Source of the DNA: Chloroflexota bacterium
GTDB lineage: Bacteria; Chloroflexota; Anaerolineae; UBA7937; JACPPX01
Direction: 5' to 3'
Assembly (NCBI GenBank): GCA_016196905.1
Contig: JACPWV010000069.1
Location: 1 to 6,542, forward strand
DNA: 6,542 nucleotides
In this document: positions 1 through 5,428 of the stretch, piece by piece
Position numbering within the stretch: the stretch's first letter is position 1
Layout of the letters: every line of letters begins with the position of its first letter
Made by a program: the position numbers and the translations under genes
Notes under the pieces: generated by a model
Told to the model about the DNA's origin: nothing
The model's database searches: none
Seen by the model: only the letters and a program-made list of their open reading frames with translations

Positions 1-40
1 GTCCCCTTCGGAATACTTGGATAATTTTTCCCATTTCAAA

Positions 41-56
41 ATAGGGAGATCCCTAT
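41..56. promoter_or_regulatory. Inverted repeat over the RBS and start codon of the VOC gene
   Basis: ATAGGGA and TCCCTAT form a perfect 7-bp inverted repeat around a 2-nt centre (GA). The left arm contains the presumed Shine-Dalgarno GGGAG, and the right arm runs into the first two bases of the ATG at 55. In mRNA the RBS and start could be paired, although a 2-nt loop requires the inner base pairs to open. In DNA it could instead be a small operator. The symmetry is seen directly; any regulatory role is inferred. Confidence 0.35.
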
Positions 57-399
57 GAAAGCATCCCATGTCCATCTGAGTGTCCGTGACCTCCCGGACG
101 TCTTAAAATGGTTAGATCGAGTGTGGCAATTAAAACCCAATTTTCAAAATGCACAGATGGCCGTGGTGCCCTTTGGTCCTATCACACTGGTCCTAGATTC
201 TTCGGGTGAAAATACTCCTGCCACCATCGCTTTCGAGAGCCCAAGTTGCGACGAAGATTATCGGCGCGTGATTGAGCGAGGAGCGACTTCGTTAGAAGAG
301 CCGACCGATAGGCCTTGGGGCGTTCGGGCGGCGTATATCAAGGGGCCAGGAGCGCTCACATTCGAGATCGAGCAGCCACTTGAATCGAGCGGAACCTGA
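55..399 (+). CDS. VOC (glyoxalase/bleomycin-resistance fold) family protein
   Basis: This 114-residue protein has the pattern of two beta-alpha-beta-beta-beta modules that make one VOC domain. The first module starts with HVHLSV (residues 5-10) and ends near LVLDSS (45-50). The second runs from ATIAF (56-60), through a helix with RRVIERGA, to a closing strand TFEIEQP (102-108). VOC enzymes usually hold a divalent metal through His and Glu on these strands; H5/H7 and E104/E106 are the possible ligands. The PWGVRAAYIKGPG stretch (87-99) is typical of the last hairpin. The family includes glyoxalase I, ring-cleavage dioxygenases, epimerases and antibiotic-binding proteins, so the reaction cannot be named. 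The start is supported by GGGAG just upstream. Its base composition is less G+C-rich than the genes after it, and 174 nt separate it from the shell operon, so it may be an independent neighbour. Confidence 0.72.
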   Translation: MKASHVHLSVRDLPDVLKWLDRVWQLKPNFQNAQMAVVPFGPITLVLDSSGENTPATIAFESPSCDEDYRRVIERGATSLEEPTDRPWGVRAAYIKGPGALTFEIEQPLESSGT

Positions 400-573
400 T
401 GAATCGTCGCGTCCATTTCGGCGGGACCCGAAGTCGTTACCACACCAGTTGTGGTGTTATTGAGCAGATGTGCCATCCGAACCAAAGCCGACTGTGATCG
501 GCGATGCGAGACTCGTGAAAGTCTAAAGATCGGAATGGGAAATTTCCATACCACTCACAAGGAGGTGTGAGGC
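400..573. other. Noncoding leader region upstream of the shell operon
   Basis: This 174-nt gap has no convincing gene. It holds a small inverted repeat (ACACCA, GTTG, TGGTGT at 442-457, with an overlapping alternative ACCACA/TGTGGT pairing) that lacks a following T-run, so it is not a clear terminator. It also holds a 10-bp palindrome, GGAAATTTCC, at 538-547, 11 nt before the BMC-H ribosome binding site. I see no good sigma70 -35/-10 pair. The region is where the operon promoter would be expected if transcription does not read through from the VOC gene. Confidence 0.4.
559..567 (+). promoter_or_regulatory. Strong Shine-Dalgarno of the BMC-H gene
   Basis: AAGGAGGTG is a nearly full complement to the 3' end of 16S rRNA and lies 6 nt before the ATG at 574. 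It is the strongest RBS in the window, in keeping with a hexamer shell protein needed in large excess. It also fixes the start of the gene. Confidence 0.85.
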
Positions 574-906
574 ATGGCCGAAGCACTCGGCATGATCGAG
601 ACCCGCGGCTTTGCCGCGATGGTGGAGGCCTCCGACGCCATGGTCAAGGCGGCCAAGGTGGAGCTGGTCTCCTATGAGAAGACCGGCGGGGGTTACGTGA
701 CCGCCGTGGTGCGCGGCGACGTGGCCGCGGTGAAAGCGGCTGTGGAGGCTGGCGTCCGCGGCGCGGAGAAAGTCGGAGAGGTCATCTCCGTCCACGTCAT
801 CGCGCGGCCCCATGTCAACATCGACGTAGTACTTCCCTTGGGCCGCAAGGAGCAGGCCGAGGGGGAGATGCGCGGAGGCGAGGGGCGCCGCCGGGCGGCA
901 GGCTAA
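574..906 (+). CDS. Bacterial microcompartment hexameric shell protein (BMC-H)
   Basis: A single-domain BMC (Pfam BMC fold) protein of 110 residues that should form flat hexamers tiling the facets of the shell. Hallmarks run in order: [10 protein letters not shown] (4-13), the first helix with [10 protein letters not shown] (18-27), [22 protein letters not shown] (29-50), the second helix [10 protein letters not shown] (51-60), and [15 protein letters not shown] (70-84). The core is close, from memory, to the Haliangium ochraceum BMC-H. In the pore loop, aligned with KIGSG of PduA, this protein has KTGGG, so Gly39 sits where PduA has the pore-lining Ser; metabolites would pass through this opening. 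The last 20 residues form a charged Arg/Glu/Gly-rich tail ending RRRAAG, longer than the minimal fold and likely disordered. The start is set by the strong RBS at 559. It is first in the operon and is followed 3 nt later by the MBL hydrolase. Confidence 0.97.
   Translation: MAEALGMIETRGFAAMVEASDAMVKAAKVELVSYEKTGGGYVTAVVRGDVAAVKAAVEAGVRGAEKVGEVISVHVIARPHVNIDVVLPLGRKEQAEGEMRGGEGRRRAAG
887..899 (+). repeat. GC-only inverted repeat at the BMC-H/MBL junction
   Basis: GCCGCC-G-GGCGGC is a perfect inverted repeat just before the BMC-H stop codon at 904. In mRNA it could fold as a short GC hairpin located where the RBS of the downstream hydrolase should be (ATG 910), a region with no good Shine-Dalgarno. 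It encodes part of the RRRAAG tail, so it may be only a by-product of Arg/Ala codons. The role is inferred. Confidence 0.3.
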
Positions 907-909
907 GCG

Positions 910-1530
910 ATGCAGTTGGTACCCGGCCTGCACCAGATCGGGCTGGGCTACGTCAACGCCTTTCTGTGGGACTCGCCCGATGGCCTGGTCCTGATCGACG
1001 CAGGCGTCGATGAGCAGGCCGCCGGCATCTTGGCTTACTTGACGGGCCTGGGCCGCCAGCCGAGTGCTGTGCGCTGGATCCTAATTACCCACAGCCATCC
1101 CGATCACATCGGCGGTGCGGCCAAATTAAAGGAGGTTTGCGGGGCCCAGGTCCTGGCCCACCGCGACGAGGTGGCGGCCATCGAGAGTAGCCTTGGCCGA
1201 GCGAAGGTTATCGACCGGGAATTGGTCGACGGCGAGGGAACGCCTGGCGGCTTGAAGGCCATCCACACGCCCGGCCACACTCGGGGCCATACTTGCTACT
1301 ACCATCCGCGCCGATCGATCTTGTTCGTGGGCGACGCACTCACCAACCGGGAGGGGCTGGCAGGGCCGTCGGAGAAATACACCGCCGACATGCCTGAAGC
1401 CCAGCGATCCATTCGCAAGCTGTCCCAGCTCAGCTTCGAGATCGCCTGCTTCGGCCACGGCGAGCCGCTCACCGCCGGAGCTTGCACCCTGGTGGATCGC
1501 CTGGTGGAGCGGATGGAATCGAATCGATAG
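910..1530 (+). CDS. MBL-fold metallo-hydrolase (glyoxalase II-like)
   Basis: A 206-residue metallo-beta-lactamase-fold hydrolase with a complete set of metal ligands for a two-metal site: the THSHPDH motif (60-66; H61, H63, D65, H66), the second His in PGHT (H123), the bridging Asp in FVGDAL (D142), and the last His in CFGHGEP (H183). The family cleaves thioesters (glyoxalase II), lactones, phosphodiesters or beta-lactams; the THxHxDH plus PGHTxGH arrangement is common in the glyoxalase II-like group, but the substrate cannot be read from the motifs. There is no signal peptide, so it is cytosolic or inside the shell; no clear encapsulation helix is visible at either end. It starts 3 nt after the BMC-H stop, has only a weak RBS, and is probably translated by coupling, at lower yield than the shell protein. 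Its place between two shell genes suggests a role tied to the compartment. Confidence 0.94.
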   Translation: MQLVPGLHQIGLGYVNAFLWDSPDGLVLIDAGVDEQAAGILAYLTGLGRQPSAVRWILITHSHPDHIGGAAKLKEVCGAQVLAHRDEVAAIESSLGRAKVIDRELVDGEGTPGGLKAIHTPGHTRGHTCYYHPRRSILFVGDALTNREGLAGPSEKYTADMPEAQRSIRKLSQLSFEIACFGHGEPLTAGACTLVDRLVERMESNR

Positions 1531-1564
1531 GCGAAACGGCCCGTAGCGAACATCGATCAGAATT

Positions 1565-1572
1565 AAGAGGAG
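1565..1572 (+). promoter_or_regulatory. Shine-Dalgarno of the BMC-P gene
   Basis: AAGAGGAG lies 5 nt before the ATG at 1578. It decides the start: an upstream in-frame extension overlapping the end of the MBL gene exists, but the EutN/CcmL fold begins exactly at MQLGKVVG from this ATG. Confidence 0.8.
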
Positions 1573-1577
1573 CGACG

Positions 1578-1892
1578 ATGCAGTTAGGCAAAGTGGTGGG
1601 GACCCTCGTCTCTACTCGCAAAGAGGAGAGCATGCAGGGGCTGAAGTTCTTGGTGGTCAAGGACATCGATGTCCAAGGCCAGGAGACGGGCAAATCCGTG
1701 GTGGCCGCTGACGTGGTGGGCGCGGGGGTGGGAGAGGTGGTGCTGTATGCCACCGGCTCCAGCGCCCGCCAGACAGCTGTGACCAAGGATCGCCCCTGCG
1801 ACGCGGTGATCATGGCCATCGTGGATGAGTGGGAAGTCGACGGGGAGCTCAAATATCGCAAAGTGTCCGCCGAAGCGGAGTGGGCCTCGTAG
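1578..1892 (+). CDS. Bacterial microcompartment vertex protein (BMC-P, EutN/CcmL family)
   Basis: A 104-residue EutN/CcmL-family protein, the normal length, expected to form pentamers that cap the vertices of the icosahedral shell. Features that identify it: the N-terminal strand [15 protein letters not shown] (1-15), the GLKFLVV strand (21-27), the [19 protein letters not shown] segment (46-64) that is the most conserved part of the family, and the [12 protein letters not shown] strand (74-85). It resembles the Haliangium ochraceum BMC-P from memory. The extra tail [13 protein letters not shown] closes the protein. It lies 47 nt after the MBL gene with its own RBS, in the same operon. A vertex protein together with BMC-H and BMC-T is enough in principle to form a closed shell, so the locus encodes a structural compartment and not a stray shell paralogue. 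Confidence 0.96.
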   Translation: MQLGKVVGTLVSTRKEESMQGLKFLVVKDIDVQGQETGKSVVAADVVGAGVGEVVLYATGSSARQTAVTKDRPCDAVIMAIVDEWEVDGELKYRKVSAEAEWAS

Positions 1893-1977
1893 AAACGCGA
1901 GCGTTCTGTCGACAACGCCTGATTCGAACACTCGAAAGGCAAAGGCTGGTTAAGCCTGTCGGCGGAGAAGTCGAACC
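1893..1977. other. Short spacer between BMC-P and the DinB-like gene
   Basis: This 85-nt spacer holds two weak hairpins: AACGC-GA-GCGTT (1894-1905), directly after the BMC-P stop, and AGGCT-GGTTA-AGCCT (about 1943-1957). Neither is followed by a T-run, so there is no sign that transcription ends here. GGAG at 1964-1967, 10 nt before the ATG at 1978, is the only RBS candidate for the next gene. Confidence 0.35.
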
Positions 1978-2445
1978 ATGGACAGGGATAAGCTATTCCG
2001 ACGGATCAGCGAAGAGCGCGGAAGACTGATCGCGACCTTAGAGGGCGTGAGCGAGGAGGACCTGACCACGCCGGGGGCGGCGGACGACTGGTCGGTCAAA
2101 GATATCCTGGCCCACATCAGCGCTTGGCACGACGAGTGCCTGGCTGCCCTGACTGCCCTGGTAGCAGGTAAGAAGTGGAACGTGGAATACGACATCGATG
2201 AGTGGAATCAGGAGAAATACCGTGAGCGGAAGGACCTTGCCTTGGATCAGGTCTGGGAAGATTTCCATCGCAGCTACAGCCAACTATGCGACCTGCTCCT
2301 CAACACTCTCCCCGAGAAACTGAGCGACGAAGAGATCATGGAGTGGATCAGCGAATCGACCTACGCCCACTATTTGGAGCACTGTGAGGACATTCTCACC
2401 TGGCGGCTGAAGCGACGGCCGCCCATGAGGACTGGGGAGGCCTGA
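1978..2445 (+). CDS. DinB / ClbS-DfsB-type four-helix bundle protein
   Basis: A 155-residue, mostly helical protein. DDWSVKDILAHISAWHDE (36-53) is the signature helix of the ClbS/DfsB (DUF1706) and DinB-like superfamily. A later helix carries HYLEHCEDI (131-139) with an HxxxH pair. H46 plus H131 and H135 match the three-His metal site usual in DinB-fold proteins. The middle segment IDEWNQEKYRERKDLALDQVWEDFHRSYSQL (73-103) follows the DfsB pattern. Known relatives include thiol-dependent S-transferases, ClbS (a colibactin-resistance hydrolase) and many uncharacterised damage-inducible proteins, so the activity here is unknown. No signal peptide or membrane segment is seen. It ends 1 nt before the aldehyde dehydrogenase start, which shows co-transcription and probable translational coupling. 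Such a protein is not a standard BMC component. Confidence 0.82.
   Translation: MDRDKLFRRISEERGRLIATLEGVSEEDLTTPGAADDWSVKDILAHISAWHDECLAALTALVAGKKWNVEYDIDEWNQEKYRERKDLALDQVWEDFHRSYSQLCDLLLNTLPEKLSDEEIMEWISESTYAHYLEHCEDILTWRLKRRPPMRTGEA
2434..2440 (+). promoter_or_regulatory. Shine-Dalgarno of the aldehyde dehydrogenase gene
   Basis: GGGGAGG inside the last codons of the DinB-like gene lies 6 nt before the ATG at 2447. The stop (TGA 2443-2445) and the next start are separated by one base, so ribosomes leaving the upstream gene can restart directly. Confidence 0.75.
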
Positions 2446-2446
2446 G

Positions 2447-3895
2447 ATGGAACGCGTGGACGAGGGACAGATAGCCCAGATCGTGGAACGGGTGATCGGT
2501 GAGCTCAAAAAAGAGCAGTCGGCGCCCACGATCTCTACGCCAGTGCGAGCCGAGGAGCCTCGCGTTGGACAATACGGGATCTTCCCCGACGTGGATTCGG
2601 CGGTGAAGGCGGCCGCCGAGGCTTTTAAAATTTGGGGCCGCACCACTCTGGAGCAGCGCCACAAGGTCATCGCCAATATCCGCGCCGTGATGCGGGAGAA
2701 CGCCAAACTGCTGGCCTGGGAGGCCTGGAACGAGACGGGGCTGGGCCGCTACGAGGACAAACTCGAGAAGAACCTGCTCAACGCCAACAAGACCCCCGGC
2801 CCCGAGGACTTACAGCCGGTGGCCTACACCGGCGATCACGGCCTGACCCTGATCGAGCGCGCCCCCTTCGGCGTGGTGGCGGCCATCACCCCCAGCACCA
2901 ACCCCACCTCCACCATTATCAACAACAGCATCATGATCACTTCCGCCGGAAACGCGGTGGTGTTCAACGTCCACCCCATGGCCAAGCACTGTTCGGCCCT
3001 CAACATCCAGCTGATCAACCAGGCCATCCTGGCCGCTGGCGGACCGACCAACCTGGTCACCGGTGTGGCCGAGCCCACCATCGAAAGCGCGCAGGCCTTG
3101 ATGCGCCATCCCCAGGTGCGCATCATCCTGGTTACGGGTGGGATCGGGGTAGTGCGCGAGGCGATGCAGAGCGGCAAGCGGTCAATTACTGCCGGGCCGG
3201 GCAACCCGCCGGTGGTGGTGGACGAGACCGCGGTCATCGAGCAGGCAGCGCGGGATACCGTCAAGGGGGCCTCCTTCGACAACAACATCGTATGCACCGA
3301 TGAGAAGGAGGTCTTCGTGGTGGAGAGCGTGGCCGATCCGCTGCTGGCCGCGCTTAAGCGCCACCACTGCGTGGAGGTCAGCCCCTATCAGCTCAAGCGT
3401 CTGGAGAGGGTCATCTTCAGTGAGATGGGCGAGCCCTTCAAGCCTGGCGTGATCAACAAGAACTTCATCGGTAAAAACGCGTCGATCATTTTGAAGGAGA
3501 TCGGGGTCAGCGCCGGCGACGAAGTCCGCCTGATCATCGCCGAGGTGCCTTTAGAGCACCCGCTCATCTGGACCGAGCAGATGATGCCGGTGCTGCCCAT
3601 CGCGCGGGTCAAAAGCGCCGACGAGGGAATCGATTGGGCCATCAAAGCCGAGCACGGCTTCGGGCATACCGCGGTGATGCACTCCCGCCACCTGGACCAC
3701 CTGGACCGCATGGCCCGCGAGATCAACACCAGCATCTTCGTCAAGAACGGGTCCAACCTGGCCGGGCTGGGCTACGGCGGCGAGGGCTGGTGCTCTTTCT
3801 CCATCGCCTCCCCCACCGGCGAGGGGATGACCCGGCCCACCACCTTCACGCGCGAACGACGCTGCACTCTGGTCGATCACTTCCGATTTGTATAG
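2447..3895 (+). CDS. BMC-associated CoA-acylating aldehyde dehydrogenase (EutE/PduP-like)
   Basis: A 482-residue enzyme expected to oxidise an aldehyde with NAD+ and CoA to an acyl-CoA inside the shell. Residues 5-23 form an amphipathic helix (DEGQIAQIVERVIGELKKE) followed by a Ser/Pro/Thr-rich linker up to about residue 38. This matches the encapsulation peptides of EutE and PduP. The ALDH domain starts near residue 44. Visible motifs are AAITPSTNPTST (145-156) for cofactor binding, ITAGPGNPPVVVDET (247-261), the nucleophile C283 in FDNNIVCTDEKEVF, the EMMP-type segment TEQMMPVLP (376-384), and the C-terminal TGEGMTRPTTFTRERRC (457-473). Length and motifs are as expected, with no frameshift. 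It is the last gene of the compact first block. The aldehyde cannot be deduced, since no producing enzyme is in view; acetaldehyde, propionaldehyde or a sugar-derived aldehyde are all possible. Confidence 0.95.
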   Translation: MERVDEGQIAQIVERVIGELKKEQSAPTISTPVRAEEPRVGQYGIFPDVDSAVKAAAEAFKIWGRTTLEQRHKVIANIRAVMRENAKLLAWEAWNETGLGRYEDKLEKNLLNANKTPGPEDLQPVAYTGDHGLTLIERAPFGVVAAITPSTNPTSTIINNSIMITSAGNAVVFNVHPMAKHCSALNIQLINQAILAAGGPTNLVTGVAEPTIESAQALMRHPQVRIILVTGGIGVVREAMQSGKRSITAGPGNPPVVVDETAVIEQAARDTVKGASFDNNIVCTDEKEVFVVESVADPLLAALKRHHCVEVSPYQLKRLERVIFSEMGEPFKPGVINKNFIGKNASIILKEIGVSAGDEVRLIIAEVPLEHPLIWTEQMMPVLPIARVKSADEGIDWAIKAEHGFGHTAVMHSRHLDHLDRMAREINTSIFVKNGSNLAGLGYGGEGWCSFSIASPTGEGMTRPTTFTRERRCTLVDHFRFV

Positions 3896-4031
3896 AGGTG
3901 CAATAACGACCGAAGCCGTTTCCTTTCAAGATGCTAACTCGGTTTGATCTTAAAAGACGAGAGCTCGGCAAAGCTAAATCCGCGCGATCGTCGCGCCATC
4001 GCTCTTTAAGCATCGGAGCTAGGCGATTCCT
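3896..4031. other. Intergenic region between aldehyde dehydrogenase and GH1 genes
   Basis: This 136-nt gap has no gene. A GC hairpin GCGCGA-TCG-TCGCGC (3982-3996) is followed after four bases by the weak pyrimidine run CTCTTT (4001-4006). This is a possible but poor intrinsic terminator. GGAG at 4015-4018 is the likely RBS of the GH1 gene, 13 nt before its GTG, a longer distance than usual. The gap may mark the end of the core shell operon or hold a weak internal promoter; I see no clear -35/-10 pair. Confidence 0.4.
3982..4006 (+). terminator. Possible weak intrinsic terminator after the aldehyde dehydrogenase
   Basis: A perfect 6-bp stem GCGCGA/TCGCGC with a 3-nt loop is followed by CATCGCTCTTT. 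The stem is GC-rich but short, and the U-tract is interrupted and displaced, so termination would be partial at best. It could reduce read-through from the shell block into the GH1 and cyclase genes. Confidence 0.25.
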
Positions 4032-5399
4032 GTGAACGACGATACTCTCGCCTTTCCCAAAGGCTTCTTGTGGGGCACGGCCACCTCCGCGCACCAGGTG
4101 GAGGGGAACAACGACAACAACGACTGGTGGGACTGGGAACAGATCCCCGGTCATATCCGCGACGGCCATCGCTCGGGCCGTGCCTGCGACCATTGGAATC
4201 GCTTTGAAGAAGATTTCGACTTGGCCCGCAGCATGGGCCAAAACGCCCACCGCTTCTCCCTGGAGTGGAGCCGCATCGAGCCGCGCGAAGGCCAGTGGTC
4301 TCGGCAGGCTATCGAGCATTATCGACGCGTGTTGGCGGCGCTGCACGCGAGGGACATGGAGCCGCTGGTCACCCTGCACCATTTCACCAACCCGCGCTGG
4401 TTATCCAACGACGGCGGATGGGAGAACCCGCGGACCATTGATCTTTTCGAGCGCTATGTGCGCAAAGTGGTCGAGGAGTTGGGCGACTCCGTGCGCCTGT
4501 GGATCACCCTCAACGAGCCCACCGTGGTCCCCACCCTGGGCTACCTCTTGGGCCGCTGGCCGCCGGGGGTCAAAAGCCTGAGGCGAGCCTTGCGTGTGAT
4601 GGCCAACATGATCCGCGCCCACGGGGCAGCTTATCGGGCTATTCATCAGCTCCGCCCGGAGGCTCGGGTGAGCGTCGCCTACAACATGATCTTGTTCGAG
4701 CCGCTGCGCCCTTCTTTCCCTGCCGATCGCTGGGTGGCCCAGGTTCGCGATTATTTCTTCAACCGCCTCTTCCTGTTCGCTCTCATCGATGGGCGACTGC
4801 GTTTCCCTCTGGGCAGAGGCCAGCACCTTCCCGAGATGCGCCGCTCGTTGGACTTCATCGGCCTCAACTACTACTATCGCCACCGAATGGCCTTCGATCC
4901 GCGCCGGCCAGGAGAGCTGTTCGGGCGCTCCGTACCTCCCGTGGCCTGGGAGGAGGACCTGCCTTGGTGGGTGGGAGATATCTATCCGCAAGGACTATAT
5001 CGCTTCCTCCTGGAGTTGGCCGGCCTGGGTATACCCATCTACGTCACGGAGAACGGTCTGCTGGAACGAGGGGATCGGCTGCGCCCCGCTTACATCTTGA
5101 CGCACCTGGCGGCTGCCTATCGAGCCCTCGCCGCCGGTGTCCCGGTGCGGGGTTATTTCTATTGGTCACTGATCGACAACTTCGAGTGGGCAGATGGCTT
5201 CACTGCCCGCTTCGGCCTGGTGCACGTCGATTTTTCCAGCCAGCGGCGCAGGCTAAAAAAGAGCGGGGAGCTCTATCGAGAGATCGCCCGAGCCAACGGC
5301 ATCTCGCGGCAAGTGGTACAGCGTTGCGCTCCCGAATTGGCGCCGGAGTTGTTTGCTAAGGAGAGACAGCCGAAGATCATCGAAAGGGTTCAAGTCTAG
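4032..5399 (+). CDS. Glycoside hydrolase family 1 beta-glycosidase (beta-glucosidase-like)
   Basis: A 455-residue GH1 enzyme, a retaining beta-glycosidase with a TIM-barrel fold. FPKGFLWGTATSAHQVEG (8-25) is the family N-terminal signature. HRFSLEWSRIEP (73-84), LHHFTNP (115-121), the acid/base E162 in TLNEP, FIGLNYYYR (275-283), the nucleophile E340 in YVTENGL, and YFYWSLIDNFEW (375-386) for sugar binding are all present, so it should be active. It has no signal peptide, so it acts in the cytosol, likely on imported beta-linked disaccharides or aryl glycosides. The start is GTG at 4032; the protein begins a few residues before the conserved FPKGF, so no other start fits. After the usual family end (about residue 423) there is a 30-residue tail rich in Pro, Glu and Arg. 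A sugar hydrolase is unusual beside shell genes and could feed a sugar pathway served by the compartment. Confidence 0.96.
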   Translation: MNDDTLAFPKGFLWGTATSAHQVEGNNDNNDWWDWEQIPGHIRDGHRSGRACDHWNRFEEDFDLARSMGQNAHRFSLEWSRIEPREGQWSRQAIEHYRRVLAALHARDMEPLVTLHHFTNPRWLSNDGGWENPRTIDLFERYVRKVVEELGDSVRLWITLNEPTVVPTLGYLLGRWPPGVKSLRRALRVMANMIRAHGAAYRAIHQLRPEARVSVAYNMILFEPLRPSFPADRWVAQVRDYFFNRLFLFALIDGRLRFPLGRGQHLPEMRRSLDFIGLNYYYRHRMAFDPRRPGELFGRSVPPVAWEEDLPWWVGDIYPQGLYRFLLELAGLGIPIYVTENGLLERGDRLRPAYILTHLAAAYRALAAGVPVRGYFYWSLIDNFEWADGFTARFGLVHVDFSSQRRRLKKSGELYREIARANGISRQVVQRCAPELAPELFAKERQPKIIERVQV

Positions 5400-5419
5400 G
5401 AGATCGAAGCGGCGACCGC

Positions 5420-5424
5420 GGAGG
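5420..5424 (+). promoter_or_regulatory. Shine-Dalgarno of the diguanylate cyclase gene
   Basis: GGAGG lies 4 nt before the GTG at 5429 and supports this start, which places a full membrane segment at the N terminus. Only 29 nt separate the GH1 stop from this start, so the two genes are probably co-transcribed. Confidence 0.65.
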
Positions 5425-5428
5425 CCCG

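Noticed and set aside
20..25. GATAAT considered as a -10 box for the VOC gene.
   Set aside because: The matching -35 region would lie at or beyond the window edge, so the promoter cannot be judged.
442..457. A hairpin ACACCA-GTTG-TGGTGT considered as a terminator of the VOC gene.
   Set aside because: The stem is only 6 bp with a competing fold, and no T-run follows it.
399..497. A 32-codon ORF starting at an ATG that overlaps the VOC stop (TGATG).
   Set aside because: The overlap looks like translational coupling, but there is no good RBS, the product has no recognisable features, and the reading frame covers a small inverted repeat. Likely chance.
1129..1137. A strong SD-like sequence AAGGAGGTT inside the MBL gene.
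   Set aside because: No suitable start codon follows at the right distance, and the conserved MBL protein reads through it.
1482..1577. An upstream in-frame extension of the BMC-P gene overlapping the end of the MBL gene.
   Set aside because: The EutN/CcmL fold begins at the ATG at 1578, which has its own RBS; the extension adds residues not found in the family.
2632..5359. Long open frames on both strands across the dehydrogenase and GH1 genes (for example + strand 2632-3303 and 4499-5359).
   Set aside because: They overlap conserved genes in other frames, have low-complexity Arg/Pro/Gly/His-rich products and are by-products of high G+C.
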